Source: Gloeothece verrucosa PCC 7822 (GTDB lineage Bacteria > Cyanobacteriota > Cyanobacteriia > Cyanobacteriales > Microcystaceae). From it: a stretch of 64,000 nucleotides of DNA. Below, piece after piece: positions 17,510 to 26,934 of the stretch (its first letter is position 1; every line of letters begins with the position of its first letter). Location: assembly GCF_000147335.1 (NCBI RefSeq), contig NC_014501.1, positions 1,875,501 through 1,939,500 of the forward strand. The letters run 5' to 3'. The position numbers and the translations under genes were made by a program. The notes under the pieces were generated by a model. The model ran no database searches. It was not told where the DNA came from and saw only the letters and a list, made by a program, of their open reading frames with translations.

Positions 17510-17647
17510 TTGTAAAACATCTAAAGCGGCTTGTTCAGATGTTTGTAAGTCTTTCGCTTTGTAGGTGATGCCGCTTCCTCCTTCGCCCAATTTATCTAGG
17601 ATTTGGTATCAATTGGCAATAAGAGAATGATTCGATGTATTATTCAT
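17510..17647 (-). pseudogene. remnant of a second Ser/Thr kinase N-lobe with in-frame stop
   Basis: An ATG at 17645-17647, overlapping the end of the intact kinase, begins MNNTSNHSLIAN, hits an in-frame TGA at 17609-17611, then continues YQILDKLGEGGSGITYKAKD. That is a textbook kinase glycine-rich loop. Similarity fades after about 33 more residues (near 17510), and no catalytic loop follows. The stop sits where relatives have Arg before the Tyr (as QRYQII in the neighbour), so a CGA-to-TGA change would explain it. It is probably the debris of a tandem kinase duplication. Confidence 0.75.
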
Positions 17648-18581
17648 GGTTATGGGTATAAAACCATATTAGCCCCATCACAGCACCAACCCCTAAGCCT
17701 AACCAGACTGGGGTGCGGAACTCGTTCCGCAGTAACGAGCGTCTTTTTGCTAACTCTCCCTCTCGCACTAAGTTAGGATTTTTTAGGGCACTTAACGCTT
17801 GAGTAGCTGACTGAAAGCGGCTTTCTACATCGGGTTCCAAAATTTTCTCTAACCAGTCGGCGAACTCTTCCGATAGCTGAATACGAGAACGAAAGTCTAG
17901 GGTTAACCCATCTTCTGACAACTCACTCGGGGAATGATGAGTCAGTAAATAGAGTAAAGTTGCCCCTAAACTGTACAAATCTGAAGCCGGAACCGCTTTT
18001 CCTTGTGCCTGTTCTATAGGCATATAGCCAAAGGTTCCTACAGTGGTATTTCCCCTGATAACAGTATTGTAGTAACGCTGCTGTACTGCCCCAAAATCCA
18101 CTAAAAAGAGTTTTCCTTCTGCTGAACGAATGAGGTTATGGGGTTTAATATCCCGATGAATAACAGGGGGGTTTAAATCATGTAGATAAGCCAAAATATC
18201 GAGAATTTGAACCGCTATTTCTTTGACTTGTGCTTCGGTTACCCGCCATCCCTGTTTTACCCATTGGGCGAGGGTTTTACCGGGGGCTAACTGTTGCACA
18301 ATATAAAAAACTCTATCGGTGTCGCTGTCAATTTCAAAATAATCTAAATACTGGGGAATTGCAGGATGATGCAGTTTTTTTAAAACTTCTACTTCTCGTT
18401 CTAATAATTCTAGCTGTTTGGCATCAATTAAGCCCCGTAGGGAAATGGCTTTAAGGGCGATCGTTTCTCGGGTTTCGAGGTGTTGCGCTTCATAAGTTGT
18501 CCCCATTCCCCCTTTACCCAAGACGCGAATGATTTGATAGCGTTGGGCAATAATATTGCTTGTTTGATGGTGATCGGGCAT
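17640..18581 (-). CDS. Ser/Thr protein kinase with C-terminal membrane helix
   Basis: 313 aa from ATG 18579-18581; a TTG at 18621-18623 would add 14 residues and overlap nadE, so I prefer the ATG. Hanks-type kinase: glycine loop LGKGGMG (21-27), Lys 44 in IALKAIS, catalytic HRDIKPHN (D144), VDFGA (D162), and activation segment GTFGYMPIEQ. A hydrophobic segment near the C-terminus (VWLGLGVGAVMGLIWFY) would anchor it with the kinase in the cytoplasm. It follows nadE by 29 bp, so it is probably the last gene of the NAD operon. It faces the PP2C gene. Substrates unknown. Confidence 0.93.
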   Translation of the reverse strand: MPDHHQTSNIIAQRYQIIRVLGKGGMGTTYEAQHLETRETIALKAISLRGLIDAKQLELLEREVEVLKKLHHPAIPQYLDYFEIDSDTDRVFYIVQQLAPGKTLAQWVKQGWRVTEAQVKEIAVQILDILAYLHDLNPPVIHRDIKPHNLIRSAEGKLFLVDFGAVQQRYYNTVIRGNTTVGTFGYMPIEQAQGKAVPASDLYSLGATLLYLLTHHSPSELSEDGLTLDFRSRIQLSEEFADWLEKILEPDVESRFQSATQALSALKNPNLVREGELAKRRSLLRNEFRTPVWLGLGVGAVMGLIWFYTHNHE

Positions 18582-18610
18582 AATTTTCAGGCTAATTCCC
18601 CATTTAAATC

Positions 18611-20296
18611 TTAACTTAACCAACGACTAGCGATCGGCATTCGCCAACCGGTGCCAAAAGCGCGATCCGTTATTTTTAATCCAGGTGGTGCTTGTTTGCG
18701 TTTAAATTCTGCTCTCATGACTAATTTCATCACCTTTTTAACCACTTCAGCATCATAACCAGCATCGACAATTTGAGGGATAGATTGATGTTTATTAATC
18801 ATCCGATACAAGATATCATCTAATATTTCATAAGGCGGCAAGGAATCTTGATCTTTTTGATCGGGTTTTAATTCAGCGCTTGGCGGTTTAATTAAGACAT
18901 TGTGCGGAATAATTTCTTGTTCACGATTTAACCATTGACAGATGTCATAAACTCGGGTTTTGGGAACATCAGAAATAACGGCTAATCCCCCATTCATATC
19001 ACCATATAGGGTACAATATCCCACTGCCATTTCTGATTTATTTCCTGTGGAAAGAAGAAGATAACCAAACTTATTAGCAATGGCCATCAATAAATTGCCC
19101 CGGATGCGAGATTGAATATTTTCCTCAGCGATACCAAATGGGGTTCCAGTAAATAAAGGTTCTAGCATCTGATCATAAACTTTCATGGCTGGTTCGATGG
19201 GCAATTGATAACTTTTAATGCCTAAATTTTTGGCTAAAGCTTCTGCATCAGTAATAGAATGATCTGAACTATAAGGAGAAGGCATTAAAACCCCTAAGAC
19301 ATTATCTTTTCCCATCGCTTCGGCGGCTATTGCCGCTACTAAAGATGAATCTATCCCCCCACTTAATCCTAAAACTACTTTAGTAAAGCCGCATTTACGC
19401 GCATAATCTTTTAACCCTAAAACCAAAGCCGCAAATATTTCGGCTTCTTCGATTTCAATAAAAGGCTGGATAAATGCCGCTAATAAATCTTGTTTTTCTG
19501 GGCAAAATTCTAAAATTTTTACGTCTGTTTCCAACGCTTTTGCGCGGCAAAAAACTTCGCCTTGACGGTTAACGGCAAAACTATTGCCATCAAAAATTAA
19601 ATCATCATTACCGCCCACTTGATTAACATAAAGAATAGGCACATGATATTTAGCCGCACTATAAGTCAACATCGACTCTCGTAGTTTTTGTTTTTTGACA
19701 CTATAGGGAGATGCGGATAAATTGACCACAAAATCCACTTCTAATTGCACTAAATCTTCAATAGGGTTCACTTCATAAGTTTGTTTCCCCCAAAAATCTT
19801 TATCATTCCATAAATCCTCACAAATTGTCACACCAACTTTCACAAAATTTTCCGATTCAGGAGTGGGAAAAATTGTAAAAGCATTACTTTGTCTTCCCGG
19901 TTCAAAATAACGGTCTTCATCAAAAACATCATAAGTGGGTAAGAGACGTTTATGAAAAATTTGTTTAACTTTTCCTTCATCTAAAAGAGCAATACTATTA
20001 TATAAAGGTTTTTCGCCTCGACTATCAGCATCGGTATTTGCTTCAACTGTTCCCACTAAAACCGCTAATTGAGGCGGGATTTTTTCGGCTAAATTTTCTA
20101 ACTCTACTGACAAAGAATGAACAAAACTCGGATTTAATAATAAATCTTTCGGAGGATAACCACACAAAGAAAGTTCAGGGGTTAATAACAGGCGAACTCC
20201 TTGACTAGCGGCTTGGTGGGCGGCTTCTAGAATATTGTTAGCATTACTCCATAGGTCGCCTACAGTGGGATTAAGTTGTGCAATAGCAATTTTCAT
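18611..20296 (-). CDS. nadE: glutamine-dependent NAD+ synthetase
   Basis: 561 aa, two domains. The N-terminal nitrilase-fold glutaminase has the triad E41 (TPELSLCGYP), K116 and C159 (VTICEDLW). The C-terminal synthetase has the P-loop LSGGIDSS (311-318). It adenylates nicotinate adenine dinucleotide and amidates it with ammonia channelled from glutamine, the last step of NAD synthesis. ATG at 20294-20296. It is separated by 64 bp from nrtR upstream and belongs to the pncB-nadD-nrtR-nadE cluster. All key residues are present. Confidence 0.97.
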   Translation of the reverse strand: MKIAIAQLNPTVGDLWSNANNILEAAHQAASQGVRLLLTPELSLCGYPPKDLLLNPSFVHSLSVELENLAEKIPPQLAVLVGTVEANTDADSRGEKPLYNSIALLDEGKVKQIFHKRLLPTYDVFDEDRYFEPGRQSNAFTIFPTPESENFVKVGVTICEDLWNDKDFWGKQTYEVNPIEDLVQLEVDFVVNLSASPYSVKKQKLRESMLTYSAAKYHVPILYVNQVGGNDDLIFDGNSFAVNRQGEVFCRAKALETDVKILEFCPEKQDLLAAFIQPFIEIEEAEIFAALVLGLKDYARKCGFTKVVLGLSGGIDSSLVAAIAAEAMGKDNVLGVLMPSPYSSDHSITDAEALAKNLGIKSYQLPIEPAMKVYDQMLEPLFTGTPFGIAEENIQSRIRGNLLMAIANKFGYLLLSTGNKSEMAVGYCTLYGDMNGGLAVISDVPKTRVYDICQWLNREQEIIPHNVLIKPPSAELKPDQKDQDSLPPYEILDDILYRMINKHQSIPQIVDAGYDAEVVKKVMKLVMRAEFKRKQAPPGLKITDRAFGTGWRMPIASRWLS

Positions 20297-20360
20297 AGTG
20301 GTTTTTATTTATTAATTGGTACTATTCCTAGGGCACAAGCAAGAGTGCCCCTATCTTTGA

Positions 20361-21095
20361 TTAAATAAACACCATCGGCTTATCCTTTAAAGGAGCAAAA
20401 GCCACTGGATCAAAACGATATAAACTGGCCGGTCTTCCTGCCCCTCTAGTTACTTTAATTCCCATATCTAATAAAAATCCTAACTTCAACAAGCGATTAC
20501 GAAAATTAGAATAATCGGAAAAATTATTCCCGAGAATGGTTTCATAAAACTGATAGAGATCGCTTAAAGTAAATAACTCGGGTAACACTTCAAAAGCGAT
20601 GGGACTATATTCTAATTTATTGCGTAATCTCTGATAACCATACTGCAAAATTTGATGATGATCAAAAGCCAATTGAGGAACTTTTTCTATCATATACCAA
20701 GTAATATTATTTGACGGTTCAGGAATTAATTCTGCTTCTTCAAATCTCACTAAAGCAAAATAACTCACTGATAAATAACGCACGCCAAAACTATGAGGAG
20801 ATTCTCGCGGGTCTCGATTAGGGCCTGCAAAAGTATAAAGCTGTTCCAAATACAAATTTTTAACCCGTATTTTTTCAGCTAAAATTCGATAAGCCGCTTG
20901 TTCTAAAGATTCTCCTTGACGAACGAGAGTTCCTGGTAAACCCCAGTAACCTTGAAAGGGTTCTTCTTTTCGTTTACTTAACAAAACTAATAAACGATTT
21001 TGTTTAGTATCGACGGAAAAAATGACATTATCCACTCCTACTTTAAAATCGGCTAACACTTTGGTATTGACTCTATTTGTGTTGCTCTCTGTCAT
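20361..21095 (-). CDS. nrtR: NrtR-type Nudix-related repressor of NAD genes
   Basis: 244 aa. An N-terminal Nudix-like domain (about 15-150) is followed by a winged-helix DNA-binding domain ending in GAGRPASLYRF, the NrtR arrangement. The Nudix box is degenerate: after E62 and R70 the catalytic REUxEE positions read R-I-L-A-E-K. Hydrolysis is therefore unlikely, and the domain probably senses ADP-ribose or a related NAD metabolite. NrtR proteins repress NAD synthesis/salvage genes, which fits its place between nadD and nadE. ATG at 21093-21095 overlaps the nadD stop by four bases. The operator was not identified. Confidence 0.9.
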   Translation of the reverse strand: MTESNTNRVNTKVLADFKVGVDNVIFSVDTKQNRLLVLLSKRKEEPFQGYWGLPGTLVRQGESLEQAAYRILAEKIRVKNLYLEQLYTFAGPNRDPRESPHSFGVRYLSVSYFALVRFEEAELIPEPSNNITWYMIEKVPQLAFDHHQILQYGYQRLRNKLEYSPIAFEVLPELFTLSDLYQFYETILGNNFSDYSNFRNRLLKLGFLLDMGIKVTRGAGRPASLYRFDPVAFAPLKDKPMVFI

Positions 21096-21694
21096 GCGTA
21101 CAATTTCTCTTGATGAATATAATCCTTAATGGGTTGAGTAACTACTGTTTTGTCTTTCTCTTCACGATAAGCTGTAGAAGACACGCCAGGGACTTTTAAA
21201 TCAGCGATTTGATAGTCTCCTCCTAACTGGTGTAAAGCTTCTAAATCTCGGTCATCTATGAGGTATCCCGGGCGAGGAACAATTAAAATTTTGACTTGTT
21301 GAAATAATTCTTCAATTCGATACCAACGACGAATTTGTCCGACCAGATCTGAACCAATGACTAAACTATAGTCTGCCGCTTCTCCCCAAATTTCTTTGGC
21401 TTTTTCTAGGCTATGCAAACTGCGGCGATGACTTAACTGTTCATAGACTTTGATATTGTCTCGAGGGGGATCAATTTCGCTAATGAGTAAGCGTAGCATT
21501 TCTAATCGATGTTCTAAGGAGGTTTGATGGTCTTTAAAGGGATTATCAGAAGCCCAGACCGCTACCTGATCGTAATGATCACTTAACCATTTTAGGATAG
21601 CTTGATGTCCGGCGGTTGGGGGATCGGCACTGGTTCCAAACAGAGCAATTTTGGTCATAGCTTGTGAGTAATTGGTGTGGTCAATTTTAGCCAT
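21092..21694 (-). CDS. nadD: nicotinate-nucleotide adenylyltransferase NadD
   Basis: 200 aa from ATG 21692-21694; an internal ATG at 21656-21658 (MTKIALFG, 188 aa) is equally plausible by family. Nucleotidyltransferase fold: GTSADPPTAGH (20-30) is the TxGH-type ATP-binding motif, SDLVGQIRRWYR binds the nucleotide, and GVSSTAYR is the ISTxxR-like motif. It joins ATP and nicotinate mononucleotide to give deamido-NAD, the NadE substrate. The longer start overlaps the pncB stop by eight bases and the stop overlaps nrtR, indicating tight cotranslation. Confidence 0.92.
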   Translation of the reverse strand: MAKIDHTNYSQAMTKIALFGTSADPPTAGHQAILKWLSDHYDQVAVWASDNPFKDHQTSLEHRLEMLRLLISEIDPPRDNIKVYEQLSHRRSLHSLEKAKEIWGEAADYSLVIGSDLVGQIRRWYRIEELFQQVKILIVPRPGYLIDDRDLEALHQLGGDYQIADLKVPGVSSTAYREEKDKTVVTQPIKDYIHQEKLYA

Positions 21695-23066
21695 TGATGA
21701 GTTCAGATTGCAGCCGCTCCTTGACGGTTGAGCGCAGATTTTCTAAGGCTTCAGATACCTCTAGGGTTAAAGATAACGGGTGATCCAGTTGACGAATTTG
21801 GGGCGCTAAACTCTCTACTGAACGTCGAGTACGCTTTTGAATAGTGGCTAAGGTTTCACGTTTGTTAATTCGCTTTCCTTGCTGCATCATCAATTGTAAT
21901 AGCGGCTGTTCATTTGGGTTAGGAGTCTCATGGGCTAATCCTAAACGATCATAATAAATTTGATGGTCATCTTGAGCGCGAAAAATTTGTTTTCGCCCTG
22001 GATAAGTGGCTTTATGACTTGACTGTTTCATGGTGGGAATTCCATTAATTTCTACGAGTTTATAGACTCCATTAACGGCGGCTCCGCTTACTAATTTTGT
22101 TCCTAGTCCATAACCATCAATTGATGCTCCTTGTTGTTTTAATCTTTGAATTTCCCATTCATCAAGGTCCCCACTGGCAAAAATTTTCACGTCTGGTAAA
22201 AGTGAGCGGACTTTTTGCGACAATTCTACCAAATCTCCAGAATCTAAGCGCACCCCTGTAATTTCTAGTTCCCCTTTTTGAACCTGTTGAGCGATTCGAG
22301 TAGCGGCGGCTACGGTATCATAGGTATCTATCAGTAAAGAGGCGGCAGGAAAATAGCGATGAAAGGCTCTAAAGGCATCATCTTCACTACCTTGGGTGGC
22401 TTCAAATGCCATGATTAAAGAATGGGCCATGGTGCCACTGGGTTTTTGTCCTAAATTGAGTGCGGCTAACACATTTGAGGTAGCATCTAAGCCTCCAGCT
22501 AAAGCGGCTCTAGCCGCCCATAAGGAGCCTTGGGGACTAAATGCTCGTCTTGCCCCAAATTCTAATAAAATCGCTTCAGGCCCGGCTATATCCCGCATTC
22601 GTGCGGCTTTGGTAGCTACTAAGGTTTGATAGTTAAGGGTATTGAGTAAATAGGTTTCTACTAATTGGGCTTGCCACAGGGGAGCTTCTACCCTCAAAAT
22701 GGGTTCATTAGCAAATATCGCTGTTCCTTCTGGTACAGCCCAAACATCGCCGCCAAATTTGCCGCCTTGCAGTAGAGACCAAAACTTTTGGGGCACTTGA
22801 GCAAAGATGCCGGTTTTTTCTAATGCTTCTAGTTGCTGATCGCTAAAATGCCATGTTTCTAAATATTCTAATGCCTGTTCGAGTCCTACGGCGATTAGAT
22901 AGCCAAAGTCGCTAGGTAAACGACGTACAAATAATTCAAAGCTGGCAGGCTGGTTTTCTAATCCTTCCCCACAATAACAGGCTATCATGCTTAATTGATA
23001 TAGATCCGTCAGCAAGGCATAATCAGAGGCTTTTAGGTCTAGGGGTTGATCGGGTGTCTGTATCAT
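21687..23066 (-). CDS. pncB: nicotinate phosphoribosyltransferase PncB
   Basis: 459 aa. It salvages nicotinate with PRPP (ATP-stimulated) to nicotinate mononucleotide, the first step of the Preiss-Handler route. Family features: YALLTDLYQLSM near the N-terminus, FELFVRRLP, LLEFGARRAFSPQG (substrate binding) and the barrel motif ITGVRLDSGDL. ATG at 23064-23066. First gene of the NAD operon; a TATAAT box on the minus strand lies at 23109-23114. Confidence 0.95.
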   Translation of the reverse strand: MIQTPDQPLDLKASDYALLTDLYQLSMIACYCGEGLENQPASFELFVRRLPSDFGYLIAVGLEQALEYLETWHFSDQQLEALEKTGIFAQVPQKFWSLLQGGKFGGDVWAVPEGTAIFANEPILRVEAPLWQAQLVETYLLNTLNYQTLVATKAARMRDIAGPEAILLEFGARRAFSPQGSLWAARAALAGGLDATSNVLAALNLGQKPSGTMAHSLIMAFEATQGSEDDAFRAFHRYFPAASLLIDTYDTVAAATRIAQQVQKGELEITGVRLDSGDLVELSQKVRSLLPDVKIFASGDLDEWEIQRLKQQGASIDGYGLGTKLVSGAAVNGVYKLVEINGIPTMKQSSHKATYPGRKQIFRAQDDHQIYYDRLGLAHETPNPNEQPLLQLMMQQGKRINKRETLATIQKRTRRSVESLAPQIRQLDHPLSLTLEVSEALENLRSTVKERLQSELING

Positions 23067-23108
23067 GACAATTCTTCTTGGCTTGGTGCCCTTTGGTCTT
23101 CTGGATTA

Positions 23109-23114
23109 ATTATA
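23109..23114 (-). promoter_or_regulatory. candidate -10 box of the NAD operon
   Basis: TATAAT on the minus strand, about 43 bp upstream of the pncB ATG, in an AT-rich stretch. The -35 region is not clear. A repressor-regulated promoter would be expected here because nrtR is in the operon, but I could not identify a palindromic operator with confidence. Confidence 0.4.
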
Positions 23115-23361
23115 GTATTTTTTACCAAAATTGAAAAGACAGAAGTAGACATTCTTTTAACTGTCTGTTCTAAACACAGTTTGCGGGGTGTGGCTCATCA
23201 TTGAGCATAATTGTGTAATTTCAAGGGCAATTAATTTTTTTTCTTAAATTTTAGGTTAAGATGATCCTATTAGAGTTGTAAAAAGCACATTCATTCAACT
23301 CCCTCATCTAAAGGTTTTCAAGACCAGTAAACATCTTAAACCCAGAAATAGACGAGTGTGT

Positions 23362-23580
23362 ATGATTAATCAGTTGAATGGCAGTAAAAATTATCCCGAA
23401 AACTCTATTAAAGAAATACATGAAATTATTGATAGAGCGATCCTAGAAAGCCAAAATAAGTTTAACGCTCTTTCCGAAGCGTTGCAAATTTTGTCGACAT
23501 TATCTCAAACCGTAAAAACACCTAGTCAACAAGCTCTATTGGCTGAAGCAATGGCTCTAATTGAGAAAGCTCGATTGTAA
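23362..23580 (+). CDS. hypothetical small helical protein, 72 aa
   Basis: ATG at 23362 (a GTG two codons upstream is also open). The product is almost entirely helical with heptad-like Ile/Leu spacing (IKEIHEIIDRAILESQNKF, then AEAMALIEKARL). No cysteine, signal peptide or motif. It is an isolated monocistron diverging from pncB with a 295-bp upstream region. Codon use and length look like a real gene. Family not recognised. Confidence 0.6.
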   Translation: MINQLNGSKNYPENSIKEIHEIIDRAILESQNKFNALSEALQILSTLSQTVKTPSQQALLAEAMALIEKARL

Positions 23581-23681
23581 AATTTTGCTGATGGGGTTTA
23601 TGGATTTGAAAAAATCATCAGTTAATCAGAGCGAGATCATTGGGTTAGCTTTTCTGATTAACTTTTAGTTTAGGGGTGAAA

Positions 23682-24563
23682 TTATTTTTTATTCATAGCA
23701 ATTGCGTGTTTATCAGGAATAATTTTTGAACCATATTTTCGAGCATATACCTGAGTAAATTCAGCCCCAAAAAACAAAATCTGAGCAGAATAATAAACCC
23801 AAACTAAAATGACTACTAATGAACCAGCCGCCCCATAGGTTGAGCCAAAACTGCCTCCTCCTAAGTAAAGTCCTAGGGCCTGTTTACCGATGGAAAACAG
23901 CAAAGAGGTTAGAATAGCGCCCATTCCCACATCGCGCCAGCCGATTTTCGCATCGGGTAAATATTTAAACATGAAAGCAAATAATAAGGTAATTACCGCA
24001 AAGGAAACCACAAAATTAACCAATTGCCAAACAAAGTTTAGTCCCGGAAAGAGATAGTTAAAATAAGTATTTAAAGCTGCTAAAATAGCACTGATGACTA
24101 AGGAGACTAAAAGTAAAAAACCGATGCCCAAGATAGCCGAAAAAGATAAGATACGTTTTCTAATAAAGCTGACTAATCCTTGTCCGGGTTTAGCTTTTAT
24201 TTCCCAAATAAAATTGAGAGCATCTTGAAGTTCTGCAAATACCCCAGAAGCCCCAAAAATCAGCACTCCTATACTGATTAAAGAAGCCATATTCCTAAGC
24301 TCAGGTTTACTAGAATTTTCGATAGCTGTTTCTATGACTTTTGCTCCTTCTAGTCCTACTAAACCCTTAATTTGATAAACAATTTCACCTCGGGCGGCTT
24401 CTTCCCCAAACACTGCCCCAGCAATAGCAATCACGAGAATTAATAATGGAGCTAAAGAAATAATTGTGTAGTAAGCTAAGGAAGCCGCTAAACGAGAAGC
24501 ATTATCATCTTGCCATTCTTGAAAAGTTTCTTTTAGCAGTTTTATAATTACTCTGAGTTTCAT
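23682..24563 (-). CDS. YihY/UPF0761 (BrkB-like) membrane protein
   Basis: 293 aa, six hydrophobic helices. Family signatures: SRLAASLAYYTIISLAPLL near residue 23, FGASGVFAELQDALNFIW around 105-122, and a late AAGSLVVILVWVYYSAQILFFGAEF. Formerly annotated as ribonuclease BN by mistake; function unsettled (possibly lipid or solute transport). ATG at 24561-24563. Monocistronic. Confidence 0.9.
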   Translation of the reverse strand: MKLRVIIKLLKETFQEWQDDNASRLAASLAYYTIISLAPLLILVIAIAGAVFGEEAARGEIVYQIKGLVGLEGAKVIETAIENSSKPELRNMASLISIGVLIFGASGVFAELQDALNFIWEIKAKPGQGLVSFIRKRILSFSAILGIGFLLLVSLVISAILAALNTYFNYLFPGLNFVWQLVNFVVSFAVITLLFAFMFKYLPDAKIGWRDVGMGAILTSLLFSIGKQALGLYLGGGSFGSTYGAAGSLVVILVWVYYSAQILFFGAEFTQVYARKYGSKIIPDKHAIAMNKK

Positions 24564-24840
24564 TTTTTGATCAGTTTATAGATCTTGCAAGGGTTTCTCT
24601 TTTTGATGAAATCTTACAGAATTTTCTATTCAAAATCATCTGGCTAAAGAAAGAATTTAACCTTTTTAAGTCTCAAGCTAATTCCCTCTTAAGGGAGAAG
24701 GGTTAGAGATTGAGTTTTTTTACTTATTAAGCCGCTCGAAAAATTATTTTAATAAAAATTTTACTTTTAAGCCAATTAGACGCTCATGGGTTCACTTTTG
24801 AGGATAAAATATTTATTTTATAATCTCCAACTTTTTAGCT

Positions 24841-25074
24841 ATGCAACAAGTTACTCAACATCCAACTTTATACCTACTGTCTCTACTTCTGCCGACAGAA
24901 TGTGAATGTAGTTTACTGGAAAAGACGACCTATCAAATCCGTTGTCCTGATTTTGTGACTGCCTTTTATGTTTGGAATCGTCGGATGTTATGTATCTACC
25001 CTTTACTGCGTCCTGGAGATATGGTGGAAGTGATTGGGGATAACTTTTATCACAAAAGCAACCCTCTTCCTTAA
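24841..25074 (+). CDS. hypothetical protein, 77 aa
   Basis: ATG at 24841 following a very AT-rich stretch. The 77 residues are compact and mixed, with three Cys (CECS, IRCPD, MLCIYP) and a C-terminal beta-like segment GDMVEVIGDNFYH. No ribosome-binding site is obvious. It precedes the convergent NDH-2 gene by 186 bp. I do not recognise it; probably a small cyanobacterial orphan. Confidence 0.5.
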   Translation: MQQVTQHPTLYLLSLLLPTECECSLLEKTTYQIRCPDFVTAFYVWNRRMLCIYPLLRPGDMVEVIGDNFYHKSNPLP

Positions 25075-25260
25075 AAAGAGTTATTTGTCAGGCAACAGGG
25101 AATAATTGAGGTGTATTTCAATTAATTAGGAAACACTTTAATCATATTTAAAATAAATTAGATTTTGATTTTTTTTCACAACCATGAAAGACTTATAGAG
25201 ACGCTGGATGCAACGTCTCTACATGGGAGAAATTATCAAACCTTTTGGGTTAAGCAGAAA

Positions 25261-26634
25261 TTATTGGACAGTGACAGTTTGCGCTACAGGGTCTTGTTTT
25301 CCATTGGCGAGGCCATTGTAGGCGGTGTTGCTGTCTTCATACTGAATCATCGGCTGTTCTCCTGGGGTAGTGATCAGACGAGCGCCTTTATTATTGGTAA
25401 AATAACTCCAAGCCCACTGCACCATGACAATTAACTTGTTGTCAAATTCCAGCAAGTAAAAGACGTGAATAAACAACCAGAATAACCAAGCTAAGAAACC
25501 CGACAATTTGATGCCTTTAACATCCACAACGGCGGCGTGTTTGCCAATTACTGACAAGTTACCCCAGTCAATATATCGGAAAGGTTCTAGGGTTTTTCCT
25601 TTCAGGCGGCTTTGGATGAGACGAGCTACATACTGTCCTTGTTGCATGGCTACGGGAGCAACACCGGGTAAAGGTTTACCCTTGATGTGATCGTAGTAAG
25701 CCAAATCACCAATGACAAAAATATTGTCATACTTGGGCACATGAAAATTGGGGGTGACTTTGACTCGTCCGGACTTATCGAGTTCTGCTTCGGTCGCTTC
25801 GGCAACAAGATTCGCCATCGCAGAAGCTTTCATGCCTGCGGCCCAGAGAACGGTTCGCGCCTGAATTTGTTCTAAGTTATCGCCGGTTTTGAGGGTGATA
25901 CCATTGTCGGTAATGTCTATGACTCTGGTGCCGGTTTTTACCGTTACTCCCAAGCGTTCTAAAGAGGCTTTCGCTTTCTTAGATAACTCGGGTGGGTAAG
26001 TGGGCAGTATATGTTCTGAACTGTGTACGAGAATGATTCTTGCATCAGACGTTTTGATATGACGGAAGTCTTCTTTTAAAGTACCGTGAGCCAGTTCTCC
26101 CAAGGCTCCGGCTAACTCGACTCCGGCAGACCCTCCGCCAACCAAGACAAAGGTTAACCATTCTTTGCGTTTTTCGGGGTTGAGTTCTTTTTCAGCCGTT
26201 TCAAAGGCAATAAAAACTCGTCGCCGCATTTCGATGGCATCTTCTATGGTTTTCAGTCCAGGGGCTTTCTCAGACCAATCTTTACCAAAATATTGATGAG
26301 TCACACCTGTGGCTAGAATTAAGGAATCATAGCTGATTTCTCTGTAGCGCAGTTTGACGGTTTGCCGCTCGGGATCTATTTTGGTGACTTCCCCCATTAA
26401 GACTTCAGTATTTTTATTATCTTTTAGAAGTGATCGTAAAGGTGAAGAAATATCAGCAGGGGATAAGCCGCCAGTTGCCACTTGGTAAAGTAGCGGCTGA
26501 AACACATGAAAGTTTCGTTTATCAATGAGGGTGACTTGAACAGGTGCTTTAGCAAGTTTTTGGGCTGCATAAAGACCACCAAATCCACCACCAACAATTA
26601 CAACTTTGTGAGGAGCAGAATTTTCAACTTTCAT
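25261..26634 (-). CDS. type II NADH dehydrogenase (NDH-2)
   Basis: 457 aa flavoprotein. The first dinucleotide-binding motif GGGFGGL (15-21) binds FAD; the second, VGGGSAGVELAGALGE (about 165-180), binds NAD(P)H. The quinone-site-like motif AMQQGQYVA is present, and a hydrophobic C-terminal part (FLAWLFWLFIHVFYLL) provides membrane attachment. It oxidises NADH and reduces plastoquinone without proton pumping, contributing to redox balance. ATG at 26632-26634. Cyanobacteria usually have several (NdbA, B, C); which one this is cannot be decided here. Confidence 0.95.
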   Translation of the reverse strand: MKVENSAPHKVVIVGGGFGGLYAAQKLAKAPVQVTLIDKRNFHVFQPLLYQVATGGLSPADISSPLRSLLKDNKNTEVLMGEVTKIDPERQTVKLRYREISYDSLILATGVTHQYFGKDWSEKAPGLKTIEDAIEMRRRVFIAFETAEKELNPEKRKEWLTFVLVGGGSAGVELAGALGELAHGTLKEDFRHIKTSDARIILVHSSEHILPTYPPELSKKAKASLERLGVTVKTGTRVIDITDNGITLKTGDNLEQIQARTVLWAAGMKASAMANLVAEATEAELDKSGRVKVTPNFHVPKYDNIFVIGDLAYYDHIKGKPLPGVAPVAMQQGQYVARLIQSRLKGKTLEPFRYIDWGNLSVIGKHAAVVDVKGIKLSGFLAWLFWLFIHVFYLLEFDNKLIVMVQWAWSYFTNNKGARLITTPGEQPMIQYEDSNTAYNGLANGKQDPVAQTVTVQ

Positions 26635-26934
26635 AATGAGTGATTAATAATGTCTTTCTTCGGCTTGAAATTGCCAAAGCCAGAGAAGGGACTTATATTT
26701 CTAGATTATTTTAAGCATTGCTCTCACTTTGTATCAGAAGTTACGAGGAAAAAGCTTGTGATTGTTTGATGACAAACCTATTAATTTACTCGGAGAGTTT
26801 ACTATATTTCTGTATAAATAACTACCAAAATTTAGCAACAGAGGTGTAAGAAGTTAATATCTTGACATTTGTCCCCCCAATATAGTACATAAACATTATC
26901 TACCTCACTCCTCTGTAAACTCAAAACAATAACT
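26635..26934. promoter_or_regulatory. divergent intergenic region, NDH-2 / SepF-like gene
   Basis: 300 bp between divergent starts. On the plus strand a TTGACA (about 26863) and a TATAGT follow at a spacing too short for a standard sigma-70 promoter, so the SepF-like promoter is only tentative. Nothing else was recognised. Confidence 0.3.

Noticed and set aside
25165..25434. 89-codon plus-strand frame over the end of NDH-2.
   Set aside because: Mostly antisense to the conserved NDH-2 C-terminus; a shadow frame.
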